Made by a program: the position numbers and the translations under genes
Source: Setoptus koraiensis
Taxonomy: Eukaryota > Arthropoda
NCBI GenBank assembly: GCA_048013815.1
Contig: CM106585.1
Span: forward strand, 5,952,001-6,016,000
Direction of reading: 5' to 3'
DNA: 64,000 nt
Notes under the pieces: model-generated
Told to the model about the DNA's origin: nothing
Database searches by the model: none
The model's input: the letters and a program-made list of their open reading frames with translations, nothing else
Shown: positions 13,464 through 27,614 of the stretch, piece after piece
Numbering within the stretch: the first letter of the stretch is position 1
Layout: each line of letters begins with the position of its first letter

Positions 13464-13863
13464 CGAGTCGGGGCCTCCTGTTGTACATTTATGCTGTCGT
13501 GCTGCACACTGCTGTGCATATACGGCCTATACGGCTGTGCTGTACGCTGCTGTGCGTCACAGAGCAACAGCACACAGAGGCTGCACGATGGGGCGACGTG
13601 AGCAGACACAACGGACCTCTCACGTACGGCGTAGGCACACGCCGGGCAAAAGTTGGACGAAATGCTGCACGAACAAGGCCAAGCGCCCGCTCTTGATACT
13701 TCCTAATTATGTGCAAGTTTGCACTTTGGTGAGCAGGCGCCCACCGTTCCCATCGAACTGAATCGCCAGCCCGCGCTCCCCCTTCGCCCCCCTGGGCGGC
13801 TGGCCCCACCAGGCCAGCTTGCAGAGTGCAGTGCGCGATACACTGTACACCGAACATTGTACA

Positions 13864-13865
13864 GT

Positions 13866-13904
<39 letters not shown>

Positions 13905-14031
13905 TCAGTGTGAGTCAGTGTGGGAATCACCCGCTTGTTACGCTGCTGTTGGCCCCACGACACACACACACACGCACGCACACAGGAAAGATTCGATTTG
14001 TGCGTAGATTCGATTTGTGTGTGTGTGTAGG
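13864..14031. repeat. (TG)n, (CA)n and (GT)n microsatellite series
   Basis: A TG run at 13864-13902 is followed by two copies of tgagtcagtg, a CA run at about 13961-13984 and a GT run at about 14016-14030. The last is flanked by duplicated gattcgatttgtg segments. Confidence 0.9.
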
Positions 14032-14307
14032 GCCGTTGCGTGGCACAGGGCGCACAGTGAGCGAACAAGGCCCCAGTGTGCTGTTGGGACGACTCTTTGG
14101 AGAGAACAGATTCCGCTCGTTGCATTCAATTCGAATTCGAATGCGAACGCGATTCCGTTCGACGCAACCGACAATTGTTAATTTGAATAAGAATGGTTGT
14201 AAGTGAGACAAACGAACGCACAAGACACCAATAACGGACAACAAATAGAGACATCGAGCTTGTGTAGCGAGATCGCACGCCAGCAGTAATCGATCGACAC
14301 CCAAGCA

Positions 14308-14368
14308 CCGATTCGCTCCTTCGATTCGCTCTCCACCGATTCGCTCTCCACCGATTCGCTCTCAAGCC

Positions 14369-14413
<45 letters not shown>
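14308..14413. repeat. 15-bp tandem repeat followed by (CA)n
   Basis: Three to four copies of ccgattcgctctcca (the first imperfect) run to about 14363. A CA run follows at 14371-14413. It lies about 400 bp upstream of the flower start codon, so it may be in the promoter or 5' UTR. Confidence 0.9.
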
Positions 14414-14415
<2 letters not shown>

Positions 14416-14809
14416 GCCAGTGGCAGTATCATGTGAGATTGTCGCATTCGTTTTGGCGCCCGCTCAACTGAAACAGTCAAAACACGACAGCGTACATGTC
14501 ATTGCGTCATCATCATCATCGCATCTAATCAATTCCAATCAAACCACATATTATTTGTATTTAGTTATCGATATTGTACTAGTTGATATTATTAGGTATA
14601 TTATTCAGTATTATTGGGTATTATTGGGCATCATTGGTCGAGATTTACATTGGTCGGCCGTGTTAAGCATCCAGCGGATAAACTCTCATTAGACGCAAAC
14701 TCGCATTTTTAATTGGCACTTGCACCCACACAGTGCCAAACAACCCGATATTCACACATTTCAACCAACAATCCACCACAAGCACGCAACCAATAGCAAC
14801 TAAACAACA

Positions 14810-15423
14810 ATGGCCGAAGCGGGAACGACACTATACTGGCTAGAGACATGGTGCGGACAAATATCCACCGGAGCGTCGGCCTTTGTCTCGTTATGTGGTC
14901 TCATCACTCTGTTCGCCGCTGGCACATCATGCAAATTTGCTGCCATACTACAAATGTATGTACTCCACTTATTAGTACCCTACTTTCCATACAATTGTAC
15001 TGCATTCCAATTATTTCCATTATTTTCATCAAACCACCAACTAACACTCACTACTGTTCTTCTCGCCCCCCGCCCTCCAATAACAAATGTGTAACACAAA
15101 TATCCAGTGTCGCAGGTCTGATCGTCATAGCCATCGAGGCGCCCAATTTTCTCGGGATGCTAGCATTTGCCGCACCAGTGGGTGCCTTCTTTGAGGGAAA
15201 ACCAAACTGGATGAAAATAGCCGTTTATGGAGCTCTAACAGTCATACCTTTATTTGCTGGCTGCTTTAAAGCTTTCATTATACTCGGTTTCTTAGCGTCA
15301 GGCGCGGTGACAGTCATACACGCATTCCTTTTATTTGGCAGAAGGCAACCATCAGAGAATCTCAGATTTCAAGGTGGCCCAGGGGGACCAAATGATCAAC
15401 CGTACTCACCAACGTCCCCCTAA
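14810..15423 (+). CDS. flower: Calcium channel flower homologue
   Basis: A small tetraspan protein of synaptic vesicles and plasma membrane, known in Drosophila as a calcium-permeable channel coupling exo- and endocytosis and as a cell-fitness marker. Two exons, 14810-14955 and 15108-15423, are joined by a 152-bp phase-2 intron (GTATGT...TATCCAG), giving 153 residues. Family hallmarks are CKFAAILQ at the splice, then VAGLIVIAIEAPNF, which includes the Glu-Ala-Pro motif where the glutamate is proposed to line the pore. The stretch FFEGKPNWMKIAVYGALTVIPLF matches the family KPLYFRAGLYITMAIPP region. Four hydrophobic segments are visible, followed by a short hydrophilic tail ending SPTSP. The splice phase restores the family frame exactly. 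Confidence 0.93.
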
Positions 15424-17066
15424 TCGGTCAGTCTTCAGTAGTGCGATCTGACCGGAATCTCACCTACCACACAAAACGATTACGTGTATTTATATATTTT
15501 GCATCTCTATTGATCGCATGCATCTCTTTTCCTCTATACATAGTGTCGCACCATCCCAACTGTGTAACTTTTTCATTCATTAATGGCCAATCAACGCATC
15601 ATCTTAATATAACATTGTATAGATATACCAACAACAATAATATTGTCAGCATTGTTATTGTAATAATTGAACTATTCTATACACGATTGCTATAATTTTA
15701 TAATAGGATAAAAAAACAAGCTGTTTTGACCAAATAATAACTATGAATCTTTTAATTTAACTTATAATTTTACAAATTAGCCTTTGCAAACTCTTAGAGT
15801 AACAAAATATACTTATAGAATCATCGAGTAAATTGTAAGCAAATAAAAGAAAAATCCATCAGTCAATTCTAATTGCTGACGCTAGAATTGGTTCCAGATC
15901 AGAGTAAAGAATATAAATTGAGCAAGATCATTATAGAATTTCCTATTCATGACATAATTGCAGCTTGCGCAATTAATTTTTCCAGGGGTGCAGCTTATCA
16001 CTCACAGGCCATGAAAATTCTCTAAGAAGCAGTTGACAAGTATCGATATTTCTTTCAAAACATAACATGTTACATGTAACTATTTCAAGGCGACAAAATG
16101 TGAAGAAGAAAAGTTACCTCTCAAAGTCAACTTAAGCAGTGTTTAATTGTCCTGCAACCAATTAGAGCGATTATTGCGAACCATCCACCGACAATTAATG
16201 TTAAAATCAGAGAAATCATAGTTCTTCTGTAGTTTCGAAATATTCCGTCTCGTTCCTACACGTTGATTGCTACATTTGATTCAATCAAAACGACGAAAGT
16301 GAGAGAGAAACTAGCATTCAACGTCTACGACAGCAACAAGTGTTGAATCTTCTGAAGGTGTCACTGCCATATCCCTTGATCACCATGACAGTATGTGAGT
16401 ATGTAGTGTGTGATTAGTGGATAACTTAAATAACTTATATAATCTGGTTTCTCGGCTGTCATCAGTATCGGTGTAATAACTCAAGGAAGTGAAACTCAGA
16501 GTCACGAGTGAATAGATAGCTGAGGCTATTATTAAATCGGCGATAGTGTTATGTGATAGCTAATAGTGTTATCAACTGATGCTATTTGATTCATGTCGAA
16601 GGAAGTTTTAGACAATATCAGAGTTGAGCGTACGAATAATTTATTGAAGTAACTATTAGAATTTGACAATATTTTTAATAGGATCGTCAACGAATTCGTC
16701 GAACTACAGAGGAAATGATAAATTGTTTAAAAAAAGAATTCAGTTTGTCCGTATTCAAAAAATAGGCGGTAGTTAATTAGTGACCGATCATGATTATGAT
16801 CAGGTCGTATTTTTACAGGCATAGAACTATGTCAATTTCTGTCTCAATCGCTTAGCTCGTAACAATTGACGTTGATCGAGAATGCTACATGTAGAACAAG
16901 CAGTAATTAAGTATCGAAGGAAACACTCAAGTAAAATTTATCACAATTTGCATCTTATTTTTTCCTATAGTAACTGATAGTTTTTAGACTTTTGATGTAG
17001 CCAAAGTATCCAGTGTCAACGTTAGATTTTCCTATTACTGATACATGAATAAATGATGTCAAAAAT
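15424..17066. other. Spacer between flower and DPP8/9 (convergent 3' ends)
   Basis: About 1.6 kb, AT-rich, between the stop codons of two convergent genes. No open frame resembles a known protein. It probably holds both 3' UTRs. No clear repeat or RNA gene was seen. Confidence 0.6.
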
Positions 17067-21302
<4,236 letters not shown>

Positions 21303-22876
21303 ATTTGTGTGTGTTTTCCTGATTGTGGAAGGGCTCGACTATGTGTGTGTATTATTATTTTCTGTCTATAGAGTTTGTCTAAATGGGATGTGCAATTTGG
21401 ACATTTGCAAAATAGTTTGTTCTGTAGTGATTGTTTGTCTCAATTAAAATATTGATTGATTCTAGTGATGTGTATAAATGACACAATTTATTTGTATCAA
21501 TATGCATATTCTGTCAGGCGCTGCGTTGCCGATAATAGTAGCGTACAGACTTTTCCTCGTAGACGTATTCTTTCCTTCAAATTGAGTTGGTATGATTGAT
21601 GTAGCTTGCGTGTACCATATCGTGCAAAGTTGTACATCATTTACAAGTTACGAAGCCACCAGCATTGATTTACCTGGCTCCTAATTTTCTCAGGTTGATG
21701 AATAATATTTGCTGATATGTCTGTATGTACGTATATAAATGCAATGCGAATCAATCGTTAGAGCTCTGATAGATTTAGATTATTTGCCTGCGCTAATCAT
21801 CGACGGGCCTGCAGCTGTGACAGGGTAAATCTCGGAAATTATTATCTTTCAGATAGTTGTATCGACAGCAGCAGCAGTGATCGTAGAGTAAAGCAGTATT
21901 AATACTCAACACGGTCTAGCCATGGCCGATGTTAAATGAGCTTATATTTATAATTGTGATACAATGCACAATCCAGCACACTTTCAGGATGATACTCTCA
22001 AAATGGCTCTGTTGTAAAATGCACAAATGAGTTTCTTTTCGGGGATCGGCTTCTGCCCTACACACTTTTACACCGATTCCGATAACACGCCTCCCAGCTC
22101 ATATGTTCAGTGCTGTGATCGGCACACGCCCCCGCTTGGCAATTACGCGGACGATACGGGGCATTTGCCGGGTGTCGGCACTTTTCGCGTCGAAAAAATC
22201 TCCCCGACAGCCGTTTCAAATAGACAGCATGACAATTTAGTTTGGTCGTAACATCACAACGCACAAATTGACGCACAAACACAACAACATATCCAATCAA
22301 TGGCACACTCGCGCACACACACACTCATTCAGACAACATTGAGTCAGACGAGAACAAACACGGAGCTCCCAGTGAACATAGGGCGATCTCGTATCTCTTT
22401 GATTATTTATCCTACAATCAATAAATTTCGATTTAAAGCACCGATCTAAACGATAATCAACTAAATAACAATAATAATAATAATCACAAAACAGTATTCG
22501 TCGGAATTGGAATATCACCGGCCCTCTGAGTCATTGTAGAGGAGATACATTGACCAGTTAATTTTATTATCGATATTTAGAGGCGCTACCCTGATGCTAT
22601 CACCATCTACATAGAGTGTGTTTCTTATACATCCCACACGATGTTAACATCATTGGCTCCGCACAATTCTACATCAGAAGACTAGCTTGATATAGATTGC
22701 AGAATCTAAAACAATCGGGCTTTGATTGACAAAATAACTGTGCATATTGCTCACCACTTACTTATTTGGTTACCTCTTATTTATGTGTATATGGCTGAAT
22801 GTTTATAAAGAACACATAGGACATATATGTGTACTTTCTAACACTTGAGATATTGTGATCGTTATCTAACCAAGTC
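21303..22876. other. Divergent promoter region, DPP8/9 (-) and dynein light chain copy A (+)
   Basis: About 1.6 kb with no supportable gene. It separates two divergent starts and must contain both promoters. A short AAT-type microsatellite lies near 22466-22483. No other repeat or RNA gene was seen. Confidence 0.55.
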
Positions 22877-23453
22877 ATGTCTCTCGATATTAACAGCGTC
22901 AATATGACTACTACCACAACCAATGACGCAGCTGTCTCATCGACGACATCCACCAATGACAATGTAGCGACCGGACACCATCATACCGCCTCTGCTATAA
23001 ACTCAAATCTCGTAAATAGTACATCCTCCATTCGGGCAATAGACCTAGCACAAACTACCAGGATGGCCACACAAGTTATGGAGTCATACCTTAACGGCAA
23101 GGAGTATCAACATCAACAATCTAATGAATGGAGCAAATGTATAGTTGATGAAGTTCTAGAAAAGATCAAAAGCGCTCAGACTGAGGAGAAGGCAAACCGT
23201 TACAAATACATAGGTGAGTTAAATATGAATGAATTATTCAACCCTTAGTATACAGTGGGCGACAGATATAAAACTTATCTTCAAAATTTCTTCCTTTGCA
23301 GTGAATTGCGCTATTCAGAGGCATGGTTCTGGACTCCAATCTTCCACAGCCTGTTTGTGGAATGTTGCCACCGATGTAGCAACCTGTGTCAAATTCGAAA
23401 ACAAAAATTTACATTGTACGCTAAACATATATGCAATAGCATATGATCTTTGA
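22877..23453 (+). CDS. DYNLT: Tctex-type dynein light chain, copy A
   Basis: A light chain of cytoplasmic dynein that dimerises and binds the intermediate chain and cargo. Two exons, 22877-23213 and 23302-23453, are joined by an 88-bp phase-1 intron (GTGAGT...TTTGCAG), giving 162 residues. Starting at the second in-frame ATG (22904) would give 153. The C-terminal half matches the Tctex1 core, with EWSKCIVDEVLEKI, RYKYIVNCAIQRHGSGLQ and ACLWNVATDVATCVKFENK, like human KYIVTCVIMQKNGAGLH and CFWD. The first 50 or so residues (Thr/Ser/Asn/His-rich) are an extension beyond the 113-residue family norm. Everything from codon 11 onward is identical in DNA to copy B. The stop lies 20 bp from the stop of the SEH1 remnant on the other strand. 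The upstream ATG is absent from copy B (ACG), so the second ATG is the conserved start. Confidence 0.9.
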
Positions 23454-23756
23454 AGTAGACTATTACCAATAAATTATTGATTATCTTCAGGACTGTCATT
23501 GAGCACGCCGAGGGCTTTCCAATTGTCTAAGTAATTGGCTTTCCACAACCTGACTGTACCGTCATCGCCGGACGAGGCCAGTATCGTTCCTGTAATGTTC
23601 CAAGATACTCTCCAGACTTGACCTAAGTGGTCGTCAAATTGAGCGACCGTCCTTATTTCAAATTTTTGTGATGTTTGAGATCCGTTCAAGGTCTGGTGGT
23701 CATAATGGGGTGCTTGTAGTGGTTTTATGGTTACAATTTGGACATTTTTTGAGGCA
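22908..23756. repeat. 849-bp duplicated block, copy A
   Basis: By direct comparison this is base-for-base identical to 27069-27917 at a constant offset of 4161 bp. It covers most of dynein light chain exon 1, the intron, exon 2, the 3' UTR and the SEH1 C-terminal coding end. Outside it the two loci remain alignable for a short distance, but with substitutions and small indels. Confidence 0.97.
23468..23473 (+). terminator. Poly(A) signal AATAAA, dynein light chain copy A
   Basis: A canonical AATAAA, 15 bp after the stop codon. The same motif is at 27629-27634 in copy B. Cleavage downstream would place the end of this mRNA inside the opposing SEH1 coding sequence. Confidence 0.75.
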
Positions 23757-23905
23757 CTGCCAAGCAAATGATATGATCGGCCGAGGCAAAGGTGAGATCG
23801 TAAACATGCAATCTGTAGCCTTCGCGACAGTGATTTTGAAACAACTCAGGTAGGATTGTTTGGCTCCAAGATTCCAAGAGGGAACTATCGATGGCGAGCA
23901 CAGCA
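23474..23905 (-). pseudogene. SEH1: SEH1 3' fragment, pseudogene (copy A)
   Basis: The minus strand from about 23767 to 23474 reads as the last 93 or so residues of SEH1 (SASKNVQIV ... [19 protein letters not shown] ... NDSPEDNQ), identical in DNA to the intact gene. Further upstream it is homologous but decayed: VYDLTFAS matches VYDLAFAP of the intact copy, then a 7-bp deletion relative to copy B shifts the frame. The similarity fades at about 23905, so roughly the first 200 residues are missing. It begins directly after the TBK1 stop (23917-23919) on the same strand, so it probably forms the TBK1 3' UTR. Confidence 0.85.
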
Positions 23906-23916
23906 ACTTGATTCTG

Positions 23917-26322
23917 TTAGTATTGGCCAGAGTCGGTCTGATTCTTTGGGGGGAGAGTTAGAGCGACCAACTCGGAAAAAATACTCTGATTCTCACTGAG
24001 ACTGGCGCACAATATTCTTTGGGTATCAAGCAATGCTTGTAGTTCTTCTCCGAAATTTTCTGGCCCGTGGGAACACTCTGTCATAATCATATCAGAGCGA
24101 TTGATCGTTGCCCCATTGACCACTAATTGATTCTGGTTCAATTTTGTATCGGTTTTGCCGTTATTATTGTTAATATTATGACCAACAAAATTATTAATCA
24201 GGAGACTATTATGACGGTGTTGCGCATTAGAGTTTGCAACCATGGTAGACAATTGATCAACAATCGACAACCAATGACCATCCTGGTTGTCCATTAAAAA
24301 GTTTATCGATTTGAGTATTGCGTCACTGCTTTCCATGAATGGCCCCAGTTCTTGTGAGAATAATATTGATTTCAGCAATGCATTCTTTGCATCGTGATAC
24401 CAATTGTCTAGCTTTTCACCAACTAGATCAAGTATTGATTTGTGACTGTTGTCTAATAATTCCTTGAGTTTTTTACAATTGTTGTGAATTCGTAACTTCT
24501 CTAAATGATGAAGTTCACTTTCATTGGCAGTCAATGAACGCGTCGATTTTTGCTTGTGCAAAAATAGCCAACTATCTTTGATTTTTGAACAAAAATGCTC
24601 CGACCTTGGGCGGGACCCCAAAAATCTGCTCGCATATAAGGCCATGTCCGATTGCCATTCTTTGGTGATTCTAGACACAATGTTACTTATCCTCTCCACC
24701 TCGGATTCCTCTAGTTTTTTGAATGTCAGTTGTAACTTCTCGAAGGATGCGATTATTTCGGCCATCTCCTTTTCGACAGTTTGTGCACTGTTAACACCCG
24801 TAATGCTCATGCATCTACTCAAATATTTTGTGGTTTTGTTAGTGTAATCTATTTGATCCTTCATTGAATTGATTACATGATGGCAAGATTTGCGTCTCTC
24901 ATTCAAATACTCGACATTTGTATCTATCAGAGTAAGTATGTGCTGAGGTACTTGAATTATCAGATCAAAATAATTTGAGCATTTGGTAATGTTCCTTTGG
25001 GTGCAATATGCTATTGCAGCACACGCCTTACTTAACTGGGCATCTTGTTCACAATTGACAGAGTTAAGTATCTCAGGAAATTTGATCTGATTGGACGGAT
25101 TAAAATGCGAGGCTTCTATGCTGTTCTGGCCCAAGTCTAACAGAATGATAGGATTGTCTGACGTTGTCGTTGGTAGCTCTCCTATGGACATGTTGCTGTT
25201 TGATATGTCTTTCTTGTTGCAAATCAAAAGTTGATGTTGCATTGGAACAAGGGCTGTTTCCTTTGAAAATTGTTTCAAAGAAGATAGATTGTCCGTTGGT
25301 TGGAGATAAAGTGTATAGTCACAGACCCTGTTAACATAGAAAACATGTATAGGCTTATGAGATAAAATATTGGTGACAGTGCTGAAAAATTGCTCGAAAG
25401 TCCACATCTTTTCAGCGTTGCACTCTAGCAAACCGGCCAATAATGGTGTAATCATGTTCTGAAATGCTATACTTAATCTACAGGTTCGCGGCAAATTTTT
25501 ACTCCATTCAATCTCACCATTCTCTGAATGCTGTATACCCGATATCATGCCAGATTCTTTTTCAGTAGTTATTCTATGCATCATTTCCTTGTTCTTTCTA
25601 CCACCATAGGGCCTAAATGGCAACGAGCCAGTGGCAATGTGAAACAATGTTACGCCAATGCTCCAGAGGTCCACTTTAGCATTGAAGGATTTGCTAGCAG
25701 GCTTGCGTAGGACGGCCCTCTCATACAGATCTGGGTGCAAATATTCCTCTGTTCCATAGAGCGACACAAATTGTTGATCCTCTTCTAGCTCACGGGCAGC
25801 GCCAAAATCCGTCAGTTTGTAAATGGATTGGCCGTCTTCGGAATGAAATCTCATGATATTGCCTGGTTTTAGATCGCGATGTATTATACGCATATCATGT
25901 AAATGTTTCATTCCGGCTGCTAGATGTTTCAAAACTGTTAAGAACTCCATTTCCTCCAACCCAAAACTGTTAGCTGGGTCATCAAGTATATTGAATAGGC
26001 TGCCTCCAGTGCAAAGTTCCATTATGAGCACTTTATGATCAGATTCCTCTTCTATTGCAATCAGTTTGACAATATTCTCATGGTTCACTTTTTTCAAAAC
26101 CTCGAATTCACGCCTCTGCACCTCGTAGGGCCTGAGATGACTCAGCCGATTGAATGCCTTCACCGCCACCAGTTCTCCGGTGGCCTTGTTCATCCCCTGA
26201 TAAACATTACCTGTTGCTCCTTTGCCCAAGACAGCCTGGGTATTCCAGATGTAATTTTTTGAACTAGTGAGATGGTTCTGGTGACTTGACATCGACATTG
26301 CAGTTACAGGAGTTACTTTCAA
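23917..26322 (-). CDS. TBK1: TBK1/IKK-epsilon-like serine/threonine kinase, intronless
   Basis: A non-canonical I-kappa-B kinase (Drosophila ik2). The family phosphorylates IRF3 and autophagy receptors in vertebrates; Drosophila ik2 acts in cell shape and cytoskeletal control. It is one uninterrupted 801-residue frame; human TBK1 has 729. The kinase domain starts near residue 26 with GKGATGNVYQG, the ATP lysine at about 55 (VAVKAF), catalytic loop HRDLKPGN and DFGAARELEEDQQFVSLYGTEEYLHPDLYER. The activation-loop Ser in SLYGTEEY corresponds to TBK1 Ser172. VDLWSIGVTLFHIATGSLPFRPYGG is diagnostic. A ubiquitin-like region and a helical scaffold domain follow. The C-terminal adaptor-binding part is Asn/Gln-rich and poorly conserved. 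The kinase frame ends next to the SEH1 pseudogene. Confidence 0.94.
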   Translation of the reverse strand: MKVTPVTAMSMSSHQNHLTSSKNYIWNTQAVLGKGATGNVYQGMNKATGELVAVKAFNRLSHLRPYEVQRREFEVLKKVNHENIVKLIAIEEESDHKVLIMELCTGGSLFNILDDPANSFGLEEMEFLTVLKHLAAGMKHLHDMRIIHRDLKPGNIMRFHSEDGQSIYKLTDFGAARELEEDQQFVSLYGTEEYLHPDLYERAVLRKPASKSFNAKVDLWSIGVTLFHIATGSLPFRPYGGRKNKEMMHRITTEKESGMISGIQHSENGEIEWSKNLPRTCRLSIAFQNMITPLLAGLLECNAEKMWTFEQFFSTVTNILSHKPIHVFYVNRVCDYTLYLQPTDNLSSLKQFSKETALVPMQHQLLICNKKDISNSNMSIGELPTTTSDNPIILLDLGQNSIEASHFNPSNQIKFPEILNSVNCEQDAQLSKACAAIAYCTQRNITKCSNYFDLIIQVPQHILTLIDTNVEYLNERRKSCHHVINSMKDQIDYTNKTTKYLSRCMSITGVNSAQTVEKEMAEIIASFEKLQLTFKKLEESEVERISNIVSRITKEWQSDMALYASRFLGSRPRSEHFCSKIKDSWLFLHKQKSTRSLTANESELHHLEKLRIHNNCKKLKELLDNSHKSILDLVGEKLDNWYHDAKNALLKSILFSQELGPFMESSDAILKSINFLMDNQDGHWLSIVDQLSTMVANSNAQHRHNSLLINNFVGHNINNNNGKTDTKLNQNQLVVNGATINRSDMIMTECSHGPENFGEELQALLDTQRILCASLSENQSIFSELVALTLPPKNQTDSGQY

Positions 26323-27064
26323 TCAAATTTGATGAAGATAACAATGAGATAGATTACGTGTTGTATTGTTGTTTCTATTGCACAGTTTAAATGCATCGAC
26401 GTTGTAGATAATCACCAGGAGTCGCTGGTGATTATGAGGTCAGTTTCCGATGTGCTGACGGGTGTAATAATGATGCTGTATTCAAATATTGCCCGTTTCC
26501 AGTCCAATGAATCATCCATAAAGAGAGTGTTGAATATAAACTGTGTAGCAGTGTGTAGTCGTAGAGTGGTGCACAATAGGCTGAAAAAAAGTTAAAATAT
26601 TCAAATGAGCAAAGAGGCTAGAGGAACCTGGATCTTCTCAGCTTTATGAGTGATTTGTTTCGACTAAACTTTGTTGGTTCACACAAGGAAATAATAATAA
26701 TAGTGTGGATTGTAATAATAATACTGAAAAAAAGATGATGCAAAGAACATACCGATCACAATCCTGGATAGGCTACAACAACAACTCATATAACGCTACA
26801 TCGCAATCCTTACAAACAGGTGATAGTCACTCTGATAGCACACCTACGAAATGGTTATTTTTTTTTTCTTACTCATTTAACTGTTCCTGAAAACCACTAC
26901 GGATTCTCCCAATCTCCCGCACACAATTTCGCTAACGCTTATCATTTGCCCGCGTATTCGTAGTGGTCTCCTGTCCGTACCCATGGTGCGGACATGGAAT
27001 AAACAGCTGTGAATTCAAGTCTTTATCTGACAGAGTCACGTCTCTCGATATCAACAGCGTCAGT
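26323..27064. other. Divergent promoter region, TBK1 (-) and dynein light chain copy B (+)
   Basis: 742 bp between divergent starts. It holds an 11-bp perfect inverted repeat at 26408-26435 and a T-run near 26861-26870. About 20 bp before the copy-B equivalent of the copy-A start codon, alignment to copy A is weak but visible (TTATCT.AC...GTCA). No gene is seen. Confidence 0.6.
26408..26435. repeat. 11-bp perfect inverted repeat, 6-nt loop
   Basis: Arms ataatcaccag (26408-26418) and ctggtgattat (26425-26435). It lies about 90 bp upstream of the TBK1 start, probably in its 5' UTR or promoter. It could be a bound palindrome or an RNA hairpin. Confidence 0.85.
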
Positions 27065-27614
27065 ATGGCTACTACCACAACCAATGACGCAGCTGTCTCA
27101 TCGACGACATCCACCAATGACAATGTAGCGACCGGACACCATCATACCGCCTCTGCTATAAACTCAAATCTCGTAAATAGTACATCCTCCATTCGGGCAA
27201 TAGACCTAGCACAAACTACCAGGATGGCCACACAAGTTATGGAGTCATACCTTAACGGCAAGGAGTATCAACATCAACAATCTAATGAATGGAGCAAATG
27301 TATAGTTGATGAAGTTCTAGAAAAGATCAAAAGCGCTCAGACTGAGGAGAAGGCAAACCGTTACAAATACATAGGTGAGTTAAATATGAATGAATTATTC
27401 AACCCTTAGTATACAGTGGGCGACAGATATAAAACTTATCTTCAAAATTTCTTCCTTTGCAGTGAATTGCGCTATTCAGAGGCATGGTTCTGGACTCCAA
27501 TCTTCCACAGCCTGTTTGTGGAATGTTGCCACCGATGTAGCAACCTGTGTCAAATTCGAAAACAAAAATTTACATTGTACGCTAAACATATATGCAATAG
27601 CATATGATCTTTGA
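27065..27614 (+). CDS. DYNLT: Tctex-type dynein light chain, copy B
   Basis: The second copy of the dynein light chain. Exons are 27065-27374 and 27463-27614 with the same 88-bp phase-1 intron, giving 153 residues. The ATG used by the longer form of copy A is ACG here (27038-27040), so the likely start is the ATG at 27065 (agtATGGct, with G at +4). From the second codon on, the protein differs from copy A only by Ala for Thr at residue 2. A longer upstream open frame exists (ATG at 26963) but its extra residues show no conservation. It is tail-to-tail with intact SEH1: 20 bp separate the stop codons and its AATAAA (27629-27634) touches the SEH1 stop, so the two 3' UTRs must overlap. Confidence 0.9.

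Larger units (their letters stand above)
11878..14809. other. Intergenic, microsatellite-rich region upstream of flower
   Basis: About 2.9 kb without a supportable gene. It separates the start of NDUFA5 (-) and the start of flower (+), so it must contain both promoters. From 12450 onward it is dominated by CA/TG microsatellites (listed separately). Open frames here consist of translated dinucleotide repeats or are unrelated to known families. Confidence 0.6.

Noticed and set aside
12397-14125. Many open frames of 60-200 codons rich in Cys-Val or His-Thr
   Set aside because: They are translations of CA/TG microsatellites in several frames and strands.
23757-23919. Frame open for about 60 codons just past the TBK1 stop, with a TACTAACAG sequence resembling a branch point plus acceptor
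   Set aside because: Its residues and DNA align with the decayed SEH1 copy, so it is explained by the pseudogene; no good donor exists for an intron removing the TBK1 stop.
26963-27064. Upstream extension of dynein light chain copy B from ATG 26963
   Set aside because: The extra residues have no counterpart in copy A or the family, and the inner ATG at 27065 has a better context.
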